This document shows positions 32,444 through 41,244 of a stretch of 64,000 bases of DNA, in pieces; position 1 is the first letter of the stretch, and each line of letters begins with the position of its first letter. The position numbers and the translations under genes are program-made. This DNA is from Phaeobacter porticola (GTDB lineage Bacteria > Pseudomonadota > Alphaproteobacteria > Rhodobacterales > Rhodobacteraceae): the NCBI RefSeq assembly GCF_001888185.1, contig NZ_CP016364.1:3472001-3536000 (forward strand), in the 5' to 3' direction. The notes under the pieces are model-generated. The model was not told where the DNA came from and did no database searches. It saw only the letters and a program-made list of their open reading frames with translations.

Positions 32444-35366
32444 GCCCCAAGACATCCCGCGCCTGTTTGCCGTCCCCTGCGGCGTCGATTTTCCGCGCGC
32501 GCTGGTGGACGGGCTGGTCGCGCGCAGTGATGGCACCGCACCCGAGGCACTGGCGCGAGTGGAATTGATCATCAATACAGCACGAATGGCTCGGAGGGTC
32601 AGGAAACTTTTTGACCACGGTCCAGCATTGCTGCTGCCTCGCATTTCGCTGCTGACCGATCTGGACCGCCGTGCCACGTTGCGGGGTTTGCCACCCTCGC
32701 TGCCGCCTTTGCGACGCCGGCTGGAACTGTCACAGCTGATCGCCAAACTATTGGATGCACAACCTGATCTGGCTGCGCGCTCCTCGCTCTATGACCTGTC
32801 CGATAGCCTTGCAGCACTATTTGACGAAATGCAGGGGGAAGGGGTCACTCCCGAGACGATCAGATCACTGGATGTCTCGGATATGTCTGGCCATTGGGCG
32901 CGGGCGCAGGCCTTTATTGGGATCGCCGATGAATTTGCCGAAACCCATGGTGGCGCGATGGACCCACAAGCCCGACAGCGGCAGGTGGTGCTGGATTTGA
33001 TTGAAGATTGGCAGGACAACCCTCCTCAACACCCAGTTATACTTGCAGGGTCGACCGGATCGCGGGGTACCACACTAATGCTGATGGAGGCGATCGCCAA
33101 GCTGCCGCAGGGTGCCGTGATCCTGCCCGGCTACGACGGTGAGCAACCGGATCATGCCTGGGAAACGCTCGCTGACGCGCTCAGTTCTGAGGACCATCCT
33201 CAATATCGTTTCTTTAAGCTGATGCACGACCTGAGTATGAGGCCGCAGGATATCCAACCGTGGATCGACACTGCACCTGCTTCGCGTCCGCGCAATCGGC
33301 TCATGTCTTTGGCCCTGCGCCCAGCGCCTGTAACCGATGCCTGGATGCGCGAAGGCCCTGATTTGTGCGACATTGATCAAGCGACGGCCAATGTCACACT
33401 GGTCGAGGCCCCGAGCCCTCGCTCCGAAGCGCTGGCCATCGCGTTACGGCTGCGGCAAGCGGCAGAGGACGGGCAGACCGCCGCGTTGATCACACCCGAT
33501 CGCATGTTGACACGACAAGTTGCCTCGGCATTGGACCGTTGGGATATCCTGCCCGATGACTCTGCCGGACAACCGCTCCAACTATCGCCGCCCGGTCGCT
33601 TTCTGCGCCATATCGCAGAACTGTTTTGCAAACCGCTGCAGTGCGACAGCCTGCTGACACTGTTGAAACATCCGCTGTGTCATGATGGTGCAGGGCGCGG
33701 TGATCACCTGCGCCATACCCGCGAATTGGAGCTGCGCCTGCGCCGATACGGTCCGCCATTTCCCGACGCCGACAGTTTCGCCGCGTTTGAGATCGGGCGA
33801 GAGTTGATGCCTGGCTGGACCCATTGGCTGGCCCGGTGCTTTGCCGACCAGCCCGTGACCGGCACCCGCCCGCTTTGCCAATGGGTCCACGACCTGCGTC
33901 AACAGGCTGAAGAAATCAGCCGTGGCAGTCAGAATCCAAAAAATGGCGGCGTCTGGGATAAAAAGGCGGGGCAGGCGGCGCTGAAAATCATCGCCAATCT
34001 AGAGGCCGAAGCCCCCTATGGCGGTGACATGACCGCCCGTGACTTTGCCGATCTGCTGCACGCACTGTTGTCCCAAGGCGAGGTTCGTGACCGAGATGCG
34101 CCCTATGGGTCGATCCTGATATGGGGCACGCTGGAGGCGCGTGTTCATGGCGCAGATCTGGTCATTCTTGGCGCGCTGAATGAAGGCAGCTGGCCCGAGG
34201 CTGCGGCTCCTGATCCGTGGCTCAATCGCCAACTGCGCCATCAGGCAGGGCTTTTACTGCCGGAGCGGCGCATTGGCCTATCCGCGCATGATTTCCAGCA
34301 GGCTGTCGCCGCACCCGAGGTCTGGCTAACCCGTTCCAAACGCTCGGATGAAGCCGACACCGTGCCATCACGCTGGCTGAACCGTATGACCAATCTCTTG
34401 TCCGGCTTGCCAGAACAAGGTGGGCCTGAGGCATTATCCGATATGCAGCTACGTGGCCGCAAATGGCTTGATTGGGCCGAAGCGCTGGAAGTACCTACAC
34501 CCGCTGCGGCCGCCAAACGCCCAGCGCCACGCCCCCCCGTAACGGCGCGGCCCCGCAGACTGACCATCACTGAAATTCCGCGACTGATCCGTGATCCTTA
34601 TGCGATCTACGCAAAACATGTTTTGAAACTGCGCCCGCTTGACCCGCTAGTGCAGGAACCCGACGCACTGCTGCGTGGGATTGTGCTGCATAAAATCCTT
34701 GAGGATTTCATCAAATCCACCGTTGCCGATCCAAGCAGGCTAACGGAACATTGTTTTTTGGAAACTGCGGCGGCGCATCTAGAGGCGAAAGTTCCATGGC
34801 CCGTAGCGCGTAGTTTGTGGTTCGCACGACTGGAACGCATTGCAGAAGATTTCATTGTCGGCGAGCATGTGCGACGGGCCAATGCCCACCCCTCTGGGTT
34901 TGAGGTATCAGGCGCTGTACGCGTAACCCCACATGATTTTGAAATCGCAGGCACCGCTGACCGGATTGACGTAGATGACCGCGGCGGACTGCATCTCTTT
35001 GATTATAAAACCGGCGATCCACCGTCCGAAAACCAACAGAAGGCGTTCGAAAAACAGCTACTGATTGAGGCCGCGATGGCTGAACGTGGCGCCTTTGAAC
35101 GCTATGGAACCGGTCGGGTTGAGCGGGCGCTGTTCCTTGGTCTCAAAAGCCCATTGAAAGAGGTCCAAGCCCCGCTTTTGGATGAACCGCCAGCTAAGGT
35201 CTGGGAGGAGCTGACCAAATTGATCGGCGCCTATTTTGAGCCGGACTTGGGGTATAGCAGCCGCCGTATGGTGTTTCAGGACACCCAGACCGGTGACTAT
35301 GACCATCTGGCACGCTATGGCGAATGGGATCGAAGCGATATCCCGGAACCGGAGACTCTGACATGA
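32433..35366 (+). CDS. addB: Double-strand break repair protein AddB
   Basis: AddB is the second nuclease subunit of AddAB, the RecBCD counterpart of alphaproteobacteria. The 977-residue protein has an inactive helicase-like body (AGSTGSRGTTLMLMEAIAKL has a P-loop-like bend but no intact Walker A) and a C-terminal RecB-type nuclease with GTADRIDVDDRGGLHLFDYK and TGDPPS at about 840-865, in which Asp and Lys of the DYK motif are present. It overlaps murU at the start and addA at the end (ATGA). Confidence 0.94.
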   Translation: MRFEPQDIPRLFAVPCGVDFPRALVDGLVARSDGTAPEALARVELIINTARMARRVRKLFDHGPALLLPRISLLTDLDRRATLRGLPPSLPPLRRRLELSQLIAKLLDAQPDLAARSSLYDLSDSLAALFDEMQGEGVTPETIRSLDVSDMSGHWARAQAFIGIADEFAETHGGAMDPQARQRQVVLDLIEDWQDNPPQHPVILAGSTGSRGTTLMLMEAIAKLPQGAVILPGYDGEQPDHAWETLADALSSEDHPQYRFFKLMHDLSMRPQDIQPWIDTAPASRPRNRLMSLALRPAPVTDAWMREGPDLCDIDQATANVTLVEAPSPRSEALAIALRLRQAAEDGQTAALITPDRMLTRQVASALDRWDILPDDSAGQPLQLSPPGRFLRHIAELFCKPLQCDSLLTLLKHPLCHDGAGRGDHLRHTRELELRLRRYGPPFPDADSFAAFEIGRELMPGWTHWLARCFADQPVTGTRPLCQWVHDLRQQAEEISRGSQNPKNGGVWDKKAGQAALKIIANLEAEAPYGGDMTARDFADLLHALLSQGEVRDRDAPYGSILIWGTLEARVHGADLVILGALNEGSWPEAAAPDPWLNRQLRHQAGLLLPERRIGLSAHDFQQAVAAPEVWLTRSKRSDEADTVPSRWLNRMTNLLSGLPEQGGPEALSDMQLRGRKWLDWAEALEVPTPAAAAKRPAPRPPVTARPRRLTITEIPRLIRDPYAIYAKHVLKLRPLDPLVQEPDALLRGIVLHKILEDFIKSTVADPSRLTEHCFLETAAAHLEAKVPWPVARSLWFARLERIAEDFIVGEHVRRANAHPSGFEVSGAVRVTPHDFEIAGTADRIDVDDRGGLHLFDYKTGDPPSENQQKAFEKQLLIEAAMAERGAFERYGTGRVERALFLGLKSPLKEVQAPLLDEPPAKVWEELTKLIGAYFEPDLGYSSRRMVFQDTQTGDYDHLARYGEWDRSDIPEPETLT

Positions 35367-38300
35367 CTGCCCGCGACGCTGCCTCAGAAGCACAGTTTCG
35401 CGCTGCGCGCCCCGATGCCTCCACCTGGCTTGCGGCCAATGCGGGATCTGGCAAGACCAAGGTGCTGACCGATCGCGTGGCCCGCCTGCTGCTACGAGGC
35501 GTGCAGCCGCAGCACATCCTTTGTCTGACCTATACAAAAGCTGCTGCCAGTGAGATGCAGAACCGCCTGTTCAAACGGTTGGGTGAATGGGCAATGCTGG
35601 CGGATGCGGATTTGACCAAAGCGCTGACTGATCTGGGCGCGACAGATGCGATTTCCCATGACGGGATGGCGCAGGCCCGCACACTCTTTGCCCGAGCAAT
35701 TGAAACCCCCGGCGGGCTGAAAATCCAGACGATCCACTCTTTCTGTGCATCATTGTTGCGACGTTTCCCGCTAGAGGCTGGAGTGAGCCCGCAATTCTCA
35801 GAAATGGAAGATCGCGCCGCGATCCTTTTGCGCGCCGAAATCGTCGAGGATTTTGCACGGGGACAAGGCGATTTTGCCACTCATGTCAAATTGATCCAGC
35901 GACTGGCCCATCTGGTGACGGACAGTGATTTTGATACGTTGACGGCTGCTATTTGCCAAAGACGCGCGGATTTCGACACGCCACTGGATCGCGAGGGCCT
36001 GCTGACCCTGTTTGGTCTACCACTTGGTTTCAACGCGACTGCGTTAGAAAGCTGCGTCTTTCTGGGAGGCGAGCAGGATCTACTGGCGCGAACCTGCGCC
36101 ATGCTGGAACAAGGCGGCGCAAATGATGCCAAAGCGGCTGCTAAGCTGCGCTCAATCAGCACCCTTTCTCTGGCTGACCTTCCAATATTAGAGTCTGTTT
36201 TTCTGACCGGAGCTGCCGCCAAAGCTCCCTTTAGTGCCAAGATCAACAGTTTCCCTACAAAGAAACTGCGCGAAGAAAACATTTCGCTGATGGACCAACT
36301 GGAACCACTGATGCGACGGGTGGAGGATGCCCGCGCCCAGCGCCTCGCCCTTGCTGCAGTTGATAAATCCGAGGTCTTGCACCATTTCGCAGCCGCATTT
36401 CTGCCGGAATATGAACGACGCAAACAGCTGCGTGGTTGGCTTGATTTCGACGATTTGATCCTGAAAGCCCGGCAATTGCTAAATGATCCGACCGTGGCGG
36501 CTTGGGTACTGTACCGGCTGGATGGCGGGATCGATCATATCCTTGTGGATGAAGCACAGGACACAAGCCCCGTTCAGTGGGACGTCGTGGAAAAACTGGC
36601 ACAGGAATTCACGTCAGGTGAGGGCGCGCGATCAGATGTTGAGCGCACAATTTTTGTGGTCGGCGACAAGAAGCAGTCGATATATTCCTTTCAGGGCGCT
36701 GATCCGGATGCCTTTGACAGGATGCAAGCCGAATTTGCCGACAGATTGGCCGAAACCGGCAGCGCACTGCAAAATGCTGCACTGGAGTTTTCCTTTCGCT
36801 CCTCTGCTGCAATTCTGGGCTTGGTCGACCTGGTATTCAAGGATCGCCCCAGCGCCGGGTTTCACAAGGATGTGCTGCATCGGGCGTTCAAATCTGAATT
36901 GCCAGGACGTGTCGACTTATGGCCAGTCGTGGACAAGATAGATGCCGAAGAAGACAGGGACTGGACAGATCCCGTGGATCGGCCCGGTGCGCGACATCAC
37001 ACAGTTATTCTGGCAGAACGCATCGCCACCTCGATCAAGGAGATGATCGACAGTGGCATCACGCTGCCAGAAGATGGTGACACACCTGGCAGCTTTCGTC
37101 GCCGCCCCGTTCAGCCCGGCGATTTCCTGATCCTGGTGCAACGCCGCTCAGAACTGTTTTCCGAAATCATTCGCGCCTGTAAATCTGCTCGCCTGCCCAT
37201 CGCCGGCGCCGACAGACTTAAGGTGGGGGCAGAACTTGCGGTAAAGGATCTTGCAGCACTTTTGTCCTTCCTCGCCACGCCAGAGGATTCCCTGTCACTG
37301 GCGTCTGCGTTGAAATCCCCCTTGTTCGGCTGGGGCGAGCAAGACCTGTTCAACCTTGCGCATAGGCGGGACGGCGGCAGCTATCTGTGGACCGCGTTGC
37401 GGGGCCGGGCGGAAGAATTCCCAGAAACAATGGCCATTCTGGATGATCTGCGTGGGCAAACCGATTTTGTGCGGCCGTACGACCTGATCGAACGTGTTCT
37501 GACGCGCCACAACGGTCGCCAGAGGCTGCTGGGTCGGCTTGGCCCAGAGGCCGAAGACGGTATTAACGCCCTGCTCAGTCAGGCACTCGCCTATGAGCGC
37601 ACGGATATTCCTAGCCTGACCGGATTTTTGGTCTGGATGCAAACAGACGATCTGGAAATCAAACGCCAGATGGGTGCGGCAGGAAACATGATCCGAGTGA
37701 TGTCGGTGCATGGCTCCAAAGGGCTGGAGGCACCAATTGTCATTCTACCAGACACCGCCAAACGCACCCCCCCACGCGATGATGAGATCATGCGGGCCGA
37801 AGGCGGACCCATGTGGAAATTACCTAGCGCCCACATGCCAACGGTTATGCAATCTGCCCGCGAACTGGCACAGGAAAAGCAGAAAAATGAACGGTTACGA
37901 CTGCTCTATGTGGCTCTAACACGTGCAGAGAAATGGCTGATCGTCGCTGCTGCCGGGGAACTATCGAAAGACGGGGATAGCTGGTATCAGATGGTGGAAC
38001 ATGCCCTGCAATCAGCCGGCGCGGTCGAATACGACACTGGAAACGGCCCTGGCTTGCGGCTTGAACATGGCGATTGGGATGGGTTGCCCTATCATACGGT
38101 CCCTCCAACCATGATCACCCCGCGACAATTGCCAGAGGTCTTTTTGACCCCACCACCGGCCTACATGGCGCCCCCCGCCACGCTCAGCCCATCGGATCTA
38201 GGCGGGGCCAAAGCTTTAGCTGGTGAGATGGGGAAAGACGAAGACGCCGCAAAGGCGCGGGGCAGTCGGCTCCACCTGTTGCTGGAGCACCTCCCCAATG

Positions 38301-38737
38301 CACCTGCCGAGGACTGGATCCGTATTGCGAATGCCTTGCTAGCCGATCACAAAGAAACAAACGAGCTGCTGGCGGAAGCCACGGCAGTGCTAACTGCACC
38401 GGATTTACAGCAGATCTTTGCCCTCGAAACATTAGCCGAAACTGCGATTTCCGCCGATCTGGATGGCGTGCGGTTGCATGGCGTTATTGACCGACTGATC
38501 GTTACGCCCAACGAGGTGATTGCGGTTGATTTCAAATCCAATGCAAGCATTCCCGCAAGCCCAGAGACATGTCCTGAAGGCTTGCTGCGCCAGATGGGGG
38601 CCTATGCCCACGCGCTGGCCAAGCTGTACCCGGACCGAAAAATCAACACCGCTCTCTTGTGGACACGTACGGCGTCCTTGATGTGGCTTCCACACGATCT
38701 TGTGTCATCGGCCCTTCAACGCCGCCAGATACCTTGA
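35363..38737 (+). CDS. addA: Double-strand break repair helicase-nuclease AddA
   Basis: AddA unwinds and cuts DNA ends to load RecA at double-strand breaks. ATG 35363 overlaps the addB stop, and the 1124-residue protein starts MTARDAASEAQFRAARP. Seen are the Walker A ANAGSGKT (25-32), the DExx box DEAQDTSPVQW (about 395-405), the late helicase motifs IRVMSVHGSKGLEAPIVIL and LLYVALTRAEKWL, and the nuclease motif AVDFKSNA (about 1053-1060). It is the last gene of the tsaE-amgK-murU-addB-addA chain. Confidence 0.96.
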   Translation: MTARDAASEAQFRAARPDASTWLAANAGSGKTKVLTDRVARLLLRGVQPQHILCLTYTKAAASEMQNRLFKRLGEWAMLADADLTKALTDLGATDAISHDGMAQARTLFARAIETPGGLKIQTIHSFCASLLRRFPLEAGVSPQFSEMEDRAAILLRAEIVEDFARGQGDFATHVKLIQRLAHLVTDSDFDTLTAAICQRRADFDTPLDREGLLTLFGLPLGFNATALESCVFLGGEQDLLARTCAMLEQGGANDAKAAAKLRSISTLSLADLPILESVFLTGAAAKAPFSAKINSFPTKKLREENISLMDQLEPLMRRVEDARAQRLALAAVDKSEVLHHFAAAFLPEYERRKQLRGWLDFDDLILKARQLLNDPTVAAWVLYRLDGGIDHILVDEAQDTSPVQWDVVEKLAQEFTSGEGARSDVERTIFVVGDKKQSIYSFQGADPDAFDRMQAEFADRLAETGSALQNAALEFSFRSSAAILGLVDLVFKDRPSAGFHKDVLHRAFKSELPGRVDLWPVVDKIDAEEDRDWTDPVDRPGARHHTVILAERIATSIKEMIDSGITLPEDGDTPGSFRRRPVQPGDFLILVQRRSELFSEIIRACKSARLPIAGADRLKVGAELAVKDLAALLSFLATPEDSLSLASALKSPLFGWGEQDLFNLAHRRDGGSYLWTALRGRAEEFPETMAILDDLRGQTDFVRPYDLIERVLTRHNGRQRLLGRLGPEAEDGINALLSQALAYERTDIPSLTGFLVWMQTDDLEIKRQMGAAGNMIRVMSVHGSKGLEAPIVILPDTAKRTPPRDDEIMRAEGGPMWKLPSAHMPTVMQSARELAQEKQKNERLRLLYVALTRAEKWLIVAAAGELSKDGDSWYQMVEHALQSAGAVEYDTGNGPGLRLEHGDWDGLPYHTVPPTMITPRQLPEVFLTPPPAYMAPPATLSPSDLGGAKALAGEMGKDEDAAKARGSRLHLLLEHLPNAPAEDWIRIANALLADHKETNELLAEATAVLTAPDLQQIFALETLAETAISADLDGVRLHGVIDRLIVTPNEVIAVDFKSNASIPASPETCPEGLLRQMGAYAHALAKLYPDRKINTALLWTRTASLMWLPHDLVSSALQRRQIP

Positions 38738-38799
38738 CGATCAGTTAAGGCATTCATAGGTTCACAACCGAACTGCCACACTCTTAGGGAGACATTCCA

Positions 38800-39120
38800 A
38801 TGTCCACCGTCGCCGTAACCGATGCCACCTTTGATGCCGAAGTAAAGAACTCCGAAGTCCCCGTTGTCGTGGATTTCTGGGCCGAATGGTGCGGTCCCTG
38901 CAAACAGATTGGCCCCGCTCTGGAAGAGCTGGCCGCTGAATACGGCGATAAGGTCAAAATCGCCAAAGTCGATGTCGACAACAACCCAAATGCCGCTGCG
39001 GCCATGGGTGTGCGCGGCATTCCAGCGCTGTTCATCTTCAAAGATGGCCAGGTTGTCTCAAATCGTTCTGGTGCCGCACCCAAAGCTGCGCTGCAAAGCT
39101 GGATTGACGATTCAATCTGA
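38800..39120 (+). CDS. trxA: Thioredoxin
   Basis: Small disulfide reductase that serves ribonucleotide reductase, peroxiredoxins and others. The 106-residue product has the active site WCGPC with Cys31 and Cys34, preceded by VVVDFWAEW, and cis-proline segment [14 protein letters not shown]. It lies 62 bp after addA with its own ribosome-binding site (AGGGAG), and a terminator follows. Proximity to addBA is conserved in many alphaproteobacteria as I recall, without a known functional reason. Confidence 0.97.
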   Translation: MSTVAVTDATFDAEVKNSEVPVVVDFWAEWCGPCKQIGPALEELAAEYGDKVKIAKVDVDNNPNAAAAMGVRGIPALFIFKDGQVVSNRSGAAPKAALQSWIDDSI

Positions 39121-39148
39121 TCCGCATGGAGCAGGTACTAGACATTAC

Positions 39149-39173
39149 AGGCGTCCCAATGGGGCGCCTTTTT
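39149..39173 (+). terminator. Terminator after trxA
   Basis: AGGCGTCCC (39149-39157) pairs with GGGGCGCCT (39161-39169) around AAT, with one G-T wobble, and TTTT follows. It lies 28 bp past the trxA stop. Confidence 0.8.
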
Positions 39174-39216
39174 CATGGCGAGTCATCATAGACAACGCGA
39201 TATCAAAGGAGCAGAC

Positions 39217-39564
39217 ATGGCAGAGACACGGGTACTGGTCGAATTCGGTATGGGGACGTCGCTGCGGCGGCAGGACTACACCGAAGCCGCAAAGCGTGCG
39301 ATCAGGGACGCGCTTTGGCATAACTCTGTGAACGTGGCAGAACTGTTTGATTTCCCAAAATCCGCCATGCGCATCCGTGCTGAAATCGGCGTGCAAAACC
39401 CTGACGCCATCGACTGCGACGCGCTCAGCGCAGTCTTTCCCTATGGAACAGCGGAGATTCATGTGACCAAGGGCGGCCTCGATATCGACAAACCCGGCAG
39501 TGGCCACACTGTGATCGCCAATGCAGCCATCACCGTCTCATTTGATATGGAGCCGGCAGAATGA
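39217..39564 (+). CDS. Lin0512-family protein, first of a pair
   Basis: A 115-residue member of the Lin0512 family of unknown function. ATG 39217 follows AAAGGAG. The sequence has LVEFGMGTSLRRQDYTEAAK, MRIRAEIGVQNPDAIDCDAL and a Gly-rich end HVTKGGLDIDKPGSGHTVIA. It overlaps the next gene by 4 bp, and the two are clearly paralogous: the order GxGxxLxxQDYTxAAxRAxxDAL and then IGVQxPDxxDCD is shared. They may form a heterodimer. Confidence 0.78.
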   Translation: MAETRVLVEFGMGTSLRRQDYTEAAKRAIRDALWHNSVNVAELFDFPKSAMRIRAEIGVQNPDAIDCDALSAVFPYGTAEIHVTKGGLDIDKPGSGHTVIANAAITVSFDMEPAE

Positions 39565-39926
39565 CCGAAAAACGCATTATTCTGGAAACGGGCTCCGGCA
39601 ATGATCTCTACGGGCAGGACTACACCAAGGCGGCCCGTCGCGCCGTGCAGGACGCGCTGCACCACTCGTCGATCACGCTCTTTGCCAAACTGGGTATTGA
39701 TCATACAGAAATGCGGGTGGAGGTCACAATCGGCGTTCAGGAACCTGACAGGGTAGATTGCGATCTGGTGGCCGCCGATCTGCCGCGTGGCCGCGCCACT
39801 GTGCGGGCGGTTTTCGGCGGGTTGGATGTAGACGACCATGCGGATGGCAGCAAACACATAGTTGCCACTGCTGCAGTTGAGGCCTGGTTGCCGGATCAGG
39901 CAGGACGTTACCGGTTGCGATCCTGA
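39561..39926 (+). CDS. Lin0512-family protein, second of a pair
   Basis: The 121-residue paralogue of the preceding gene, translationally coupled through ATGA. It keeps the same frame of conserved positions: ETGSGNDLYGQDYTKAARRA, MRVEVTIGVQEPDRVDCDLV and FGGLDVDDHADGSKHIVATA. Divergence between the two is considerable, so the duplication is old. Function is unknown; the two conserved Asp-rich segments suggest a ligand or metal site. No terminator is seen for the pair on the + strand other than the hairpin that serves the next gene. Confidence 0.76.
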   Translation: MTEKRIILETGSGNDLYGQDYTKAARRAVQDALHHSSITLFAKLGIDHTEMRVEVTIGVQEPDRVDCDLVAADLPRGRATVRAVFGGLDVDDHADGSKHIVATAAVEAWLPDQAGRYRLRS

Positions 39927-39950
39927 TCACAAAACCGGCTCTAACAAAAG

Positions 39951-39976
39951 AAAAAGCCGCTCTGAAAGGAGCGGCC
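39951..39976 (-). terminator. Terminator of the DUF1127 gene
   Basis: GCCGCTC (39956-39962) pairs with GAGCGGC (39969-39975). Read on the minus strand it is followed by TTTTTCTTTTG. It lies 30 bp past the DUF1127 stop and may also stop the Lin0512 pair from the other side. Confidence 0.75.
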
Positions 39977-40005
39977 AAATCATCTCTGGTGCTGAGGATC
40001 CGTCC

Positions 40006-40200
40006 TCAAATCTTTGCGATATCCGCGCGTGTCAGACCGATGTCATCCAATTGCGTGTCGGACAGCAGCGACAGAGCTTTGCGGGTATCGCGGGCTTCTT
40101 TCCAGCTCAGGATCGAAGATTTGGCGTTGTAGACTGCGTCCACCAGGCGGAGTACGGTAACTGCTCCGAGCGGCGCATGGATGTTTGCTGTGGTTGCCAT
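40006..40200 (-). CDS. DUF1127 small protein
   Basis: A 64-residue basic protein of the DUF1127 (YjiS-like) family. The C-terminal motif is plain: ARDTRKALSLLSDTQLDDIG followed by LTRADIAKI. In other alphaproteobacteria small DUF1127 proteins bind RNA and influence phosphate and carbon metabolism; that role is not shown here. The N-terminal half (MATTANIHAPLGAVTVLRLV) is a probable amphipathic helix. It is monocistronic with its own terminator. Confidence 0.85.
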   Translation of the reverse strand: MATTANIHAPLGAVTVLRLVDAVYNAKSSILSWKEARDTRKALSLLSDTQLDDIGLTRADIAKI

Positions 40201-40678
40201 TTGCGCATTCCTTATGAGAACCAGCCGACCCCGTGTCGGTTGTAAGCCTCATGTAGGATGGTCGGCTGAGTCTCACAATTGCCGGTTCGACAGTCCCGGA
40301 TTGCAGTTTCTGCATAGCACATTATTTCAGCTATCCGCCCGTTGCGGTGCAGTTCTCCATAAACGTAACACACATACAGACGTCTCTCATTTGGCACAGC
40401 CTATGACCCGATGGATAGCCAATCGAAGCGTTTCACACGCCCCATGCACTGCAAGAACGTGTGAGCAAGGAGCGAGTTGTTCGGCACGGGACCTGTCCAT
40501 GCCAACATGGTGCATCGCCAACATAACCAAGTTTTTCATCAAAATCGGACAAACATCGCAGACCATGGCGGTCACCCTTGACGCCTATTCCCTTGATCCC
40601 CGACACCTGCACCGGATAGCAGCCGGTTGAGGTATAATGGTCCAGTGCCCATATTGGCCTGGAAACGAGGAGAATACG
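40201..40678. other. Intergenic space between DUF1127 and hslV
   Basis: About 480 bases separate two divergent genes. Several open frames exist on both strands but none has a ribosome-binding site with family resemblance. I looked for heat-shock promoters before hslV and found no convincing match. A T-loop-like GGTTCGAC near 40281 is not part of a tRNA fold that I can complete. Confidence 0.5.
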
Positions 40679-41242
40679 ATGGCAGACGATCAATTCCCAG
40701 GCTGGCATGGCACCACCATCATCGGCGTGAAAAAGAACGACGAAGTCGTCATTGCCGGTGATGGGCAGGTTTCACTGGGTCAAACCGTGATCAAGGGCAG
40801 TGCCCGCAAGGTGAGACGCCTGTCACCCGGTGGGTTTGATGTGGTGGCTGGTTTTGCTGGCTCGACCGCAGACGCCTTTACTCTGTTGGAGCGACTGGAA
40901 ACCAAGCTGGAGGCGACACCAGGCCAACTTGCCCGCGCCAGCGTGGAGCTGGCCAAGGACTGGCGTACCGACAAATACCTGCAAAAACTGGAAGCTATGT
41001 TGATCGTGACGGATGGCACCGACATGTTCGTCATCACAGGTGCAGGGGACGTTCTAGAACCGGAACATGATGTTGCCGCCATCGGATCTGGCGGCAACTT
41101 CGCCCTCGCCGCAGCTCGCGGGATGATGGACAGTGATCGTTCAGCAGAAACCGTCGCCCGTGACGCAATGGCGATTGCTGCTGATATCTGCGTCTATACC
41201 AATGGCCGACTAACCGTAGAAAGCATCAGCCAGAAAGCGTGA
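40679..41242 (+). CDS. hslV: ATP-dependent protease subunit HslV
   Basis: HslV is the double-ring threonine protease that degrades unfolded proteins delivered by HslU. ATG 40679 follows GAGGAG and gives 187 residues starting [20 protein letters not shown]. The catalytic threonine must be Thr12 of GTTII, so an 11-residue propeptide has to be removed; in E. coli only Met precedes it. [20 protein letters not shown] and [15 protein letters not shown] are typical. The gene is separated from hslU by a membrane-protein gene. Confidence 0.96.
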   Translation: MADDQFPGWHGTTIIGVKKNDEVVIAGDGQVSLGQTVIKGSARKVRRLSPGGFDVVAGFAGSTADAFTLLERLETKLEATPGQLARASVELAKDWRTDKYLQKLEAMLIVTDGTDMFVITGAGDVLEPEHDVAAIGSGGNFALAAARGMMDSDRSAETVARDAMAIAADICVYTNGRLTVESISQKA

Positions 41243-41244
41243 TC

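Noticed and set aside
40275-40330. T-loop-like GGTTCGAC suggesting a tRNA
   Set aside because: The bases around it do not form a T-arm stem, and no anticodon or acceptor arm can be found at the right distances.
40181-40630. 149-codon + strand frame in the DUF1127-hslV gap
   Set aside because: It has no ribosome-binding site, low-complexity-free but unrecognisable sequence, and overlaps the start of DUF1127. I leave the gap as intergenic.
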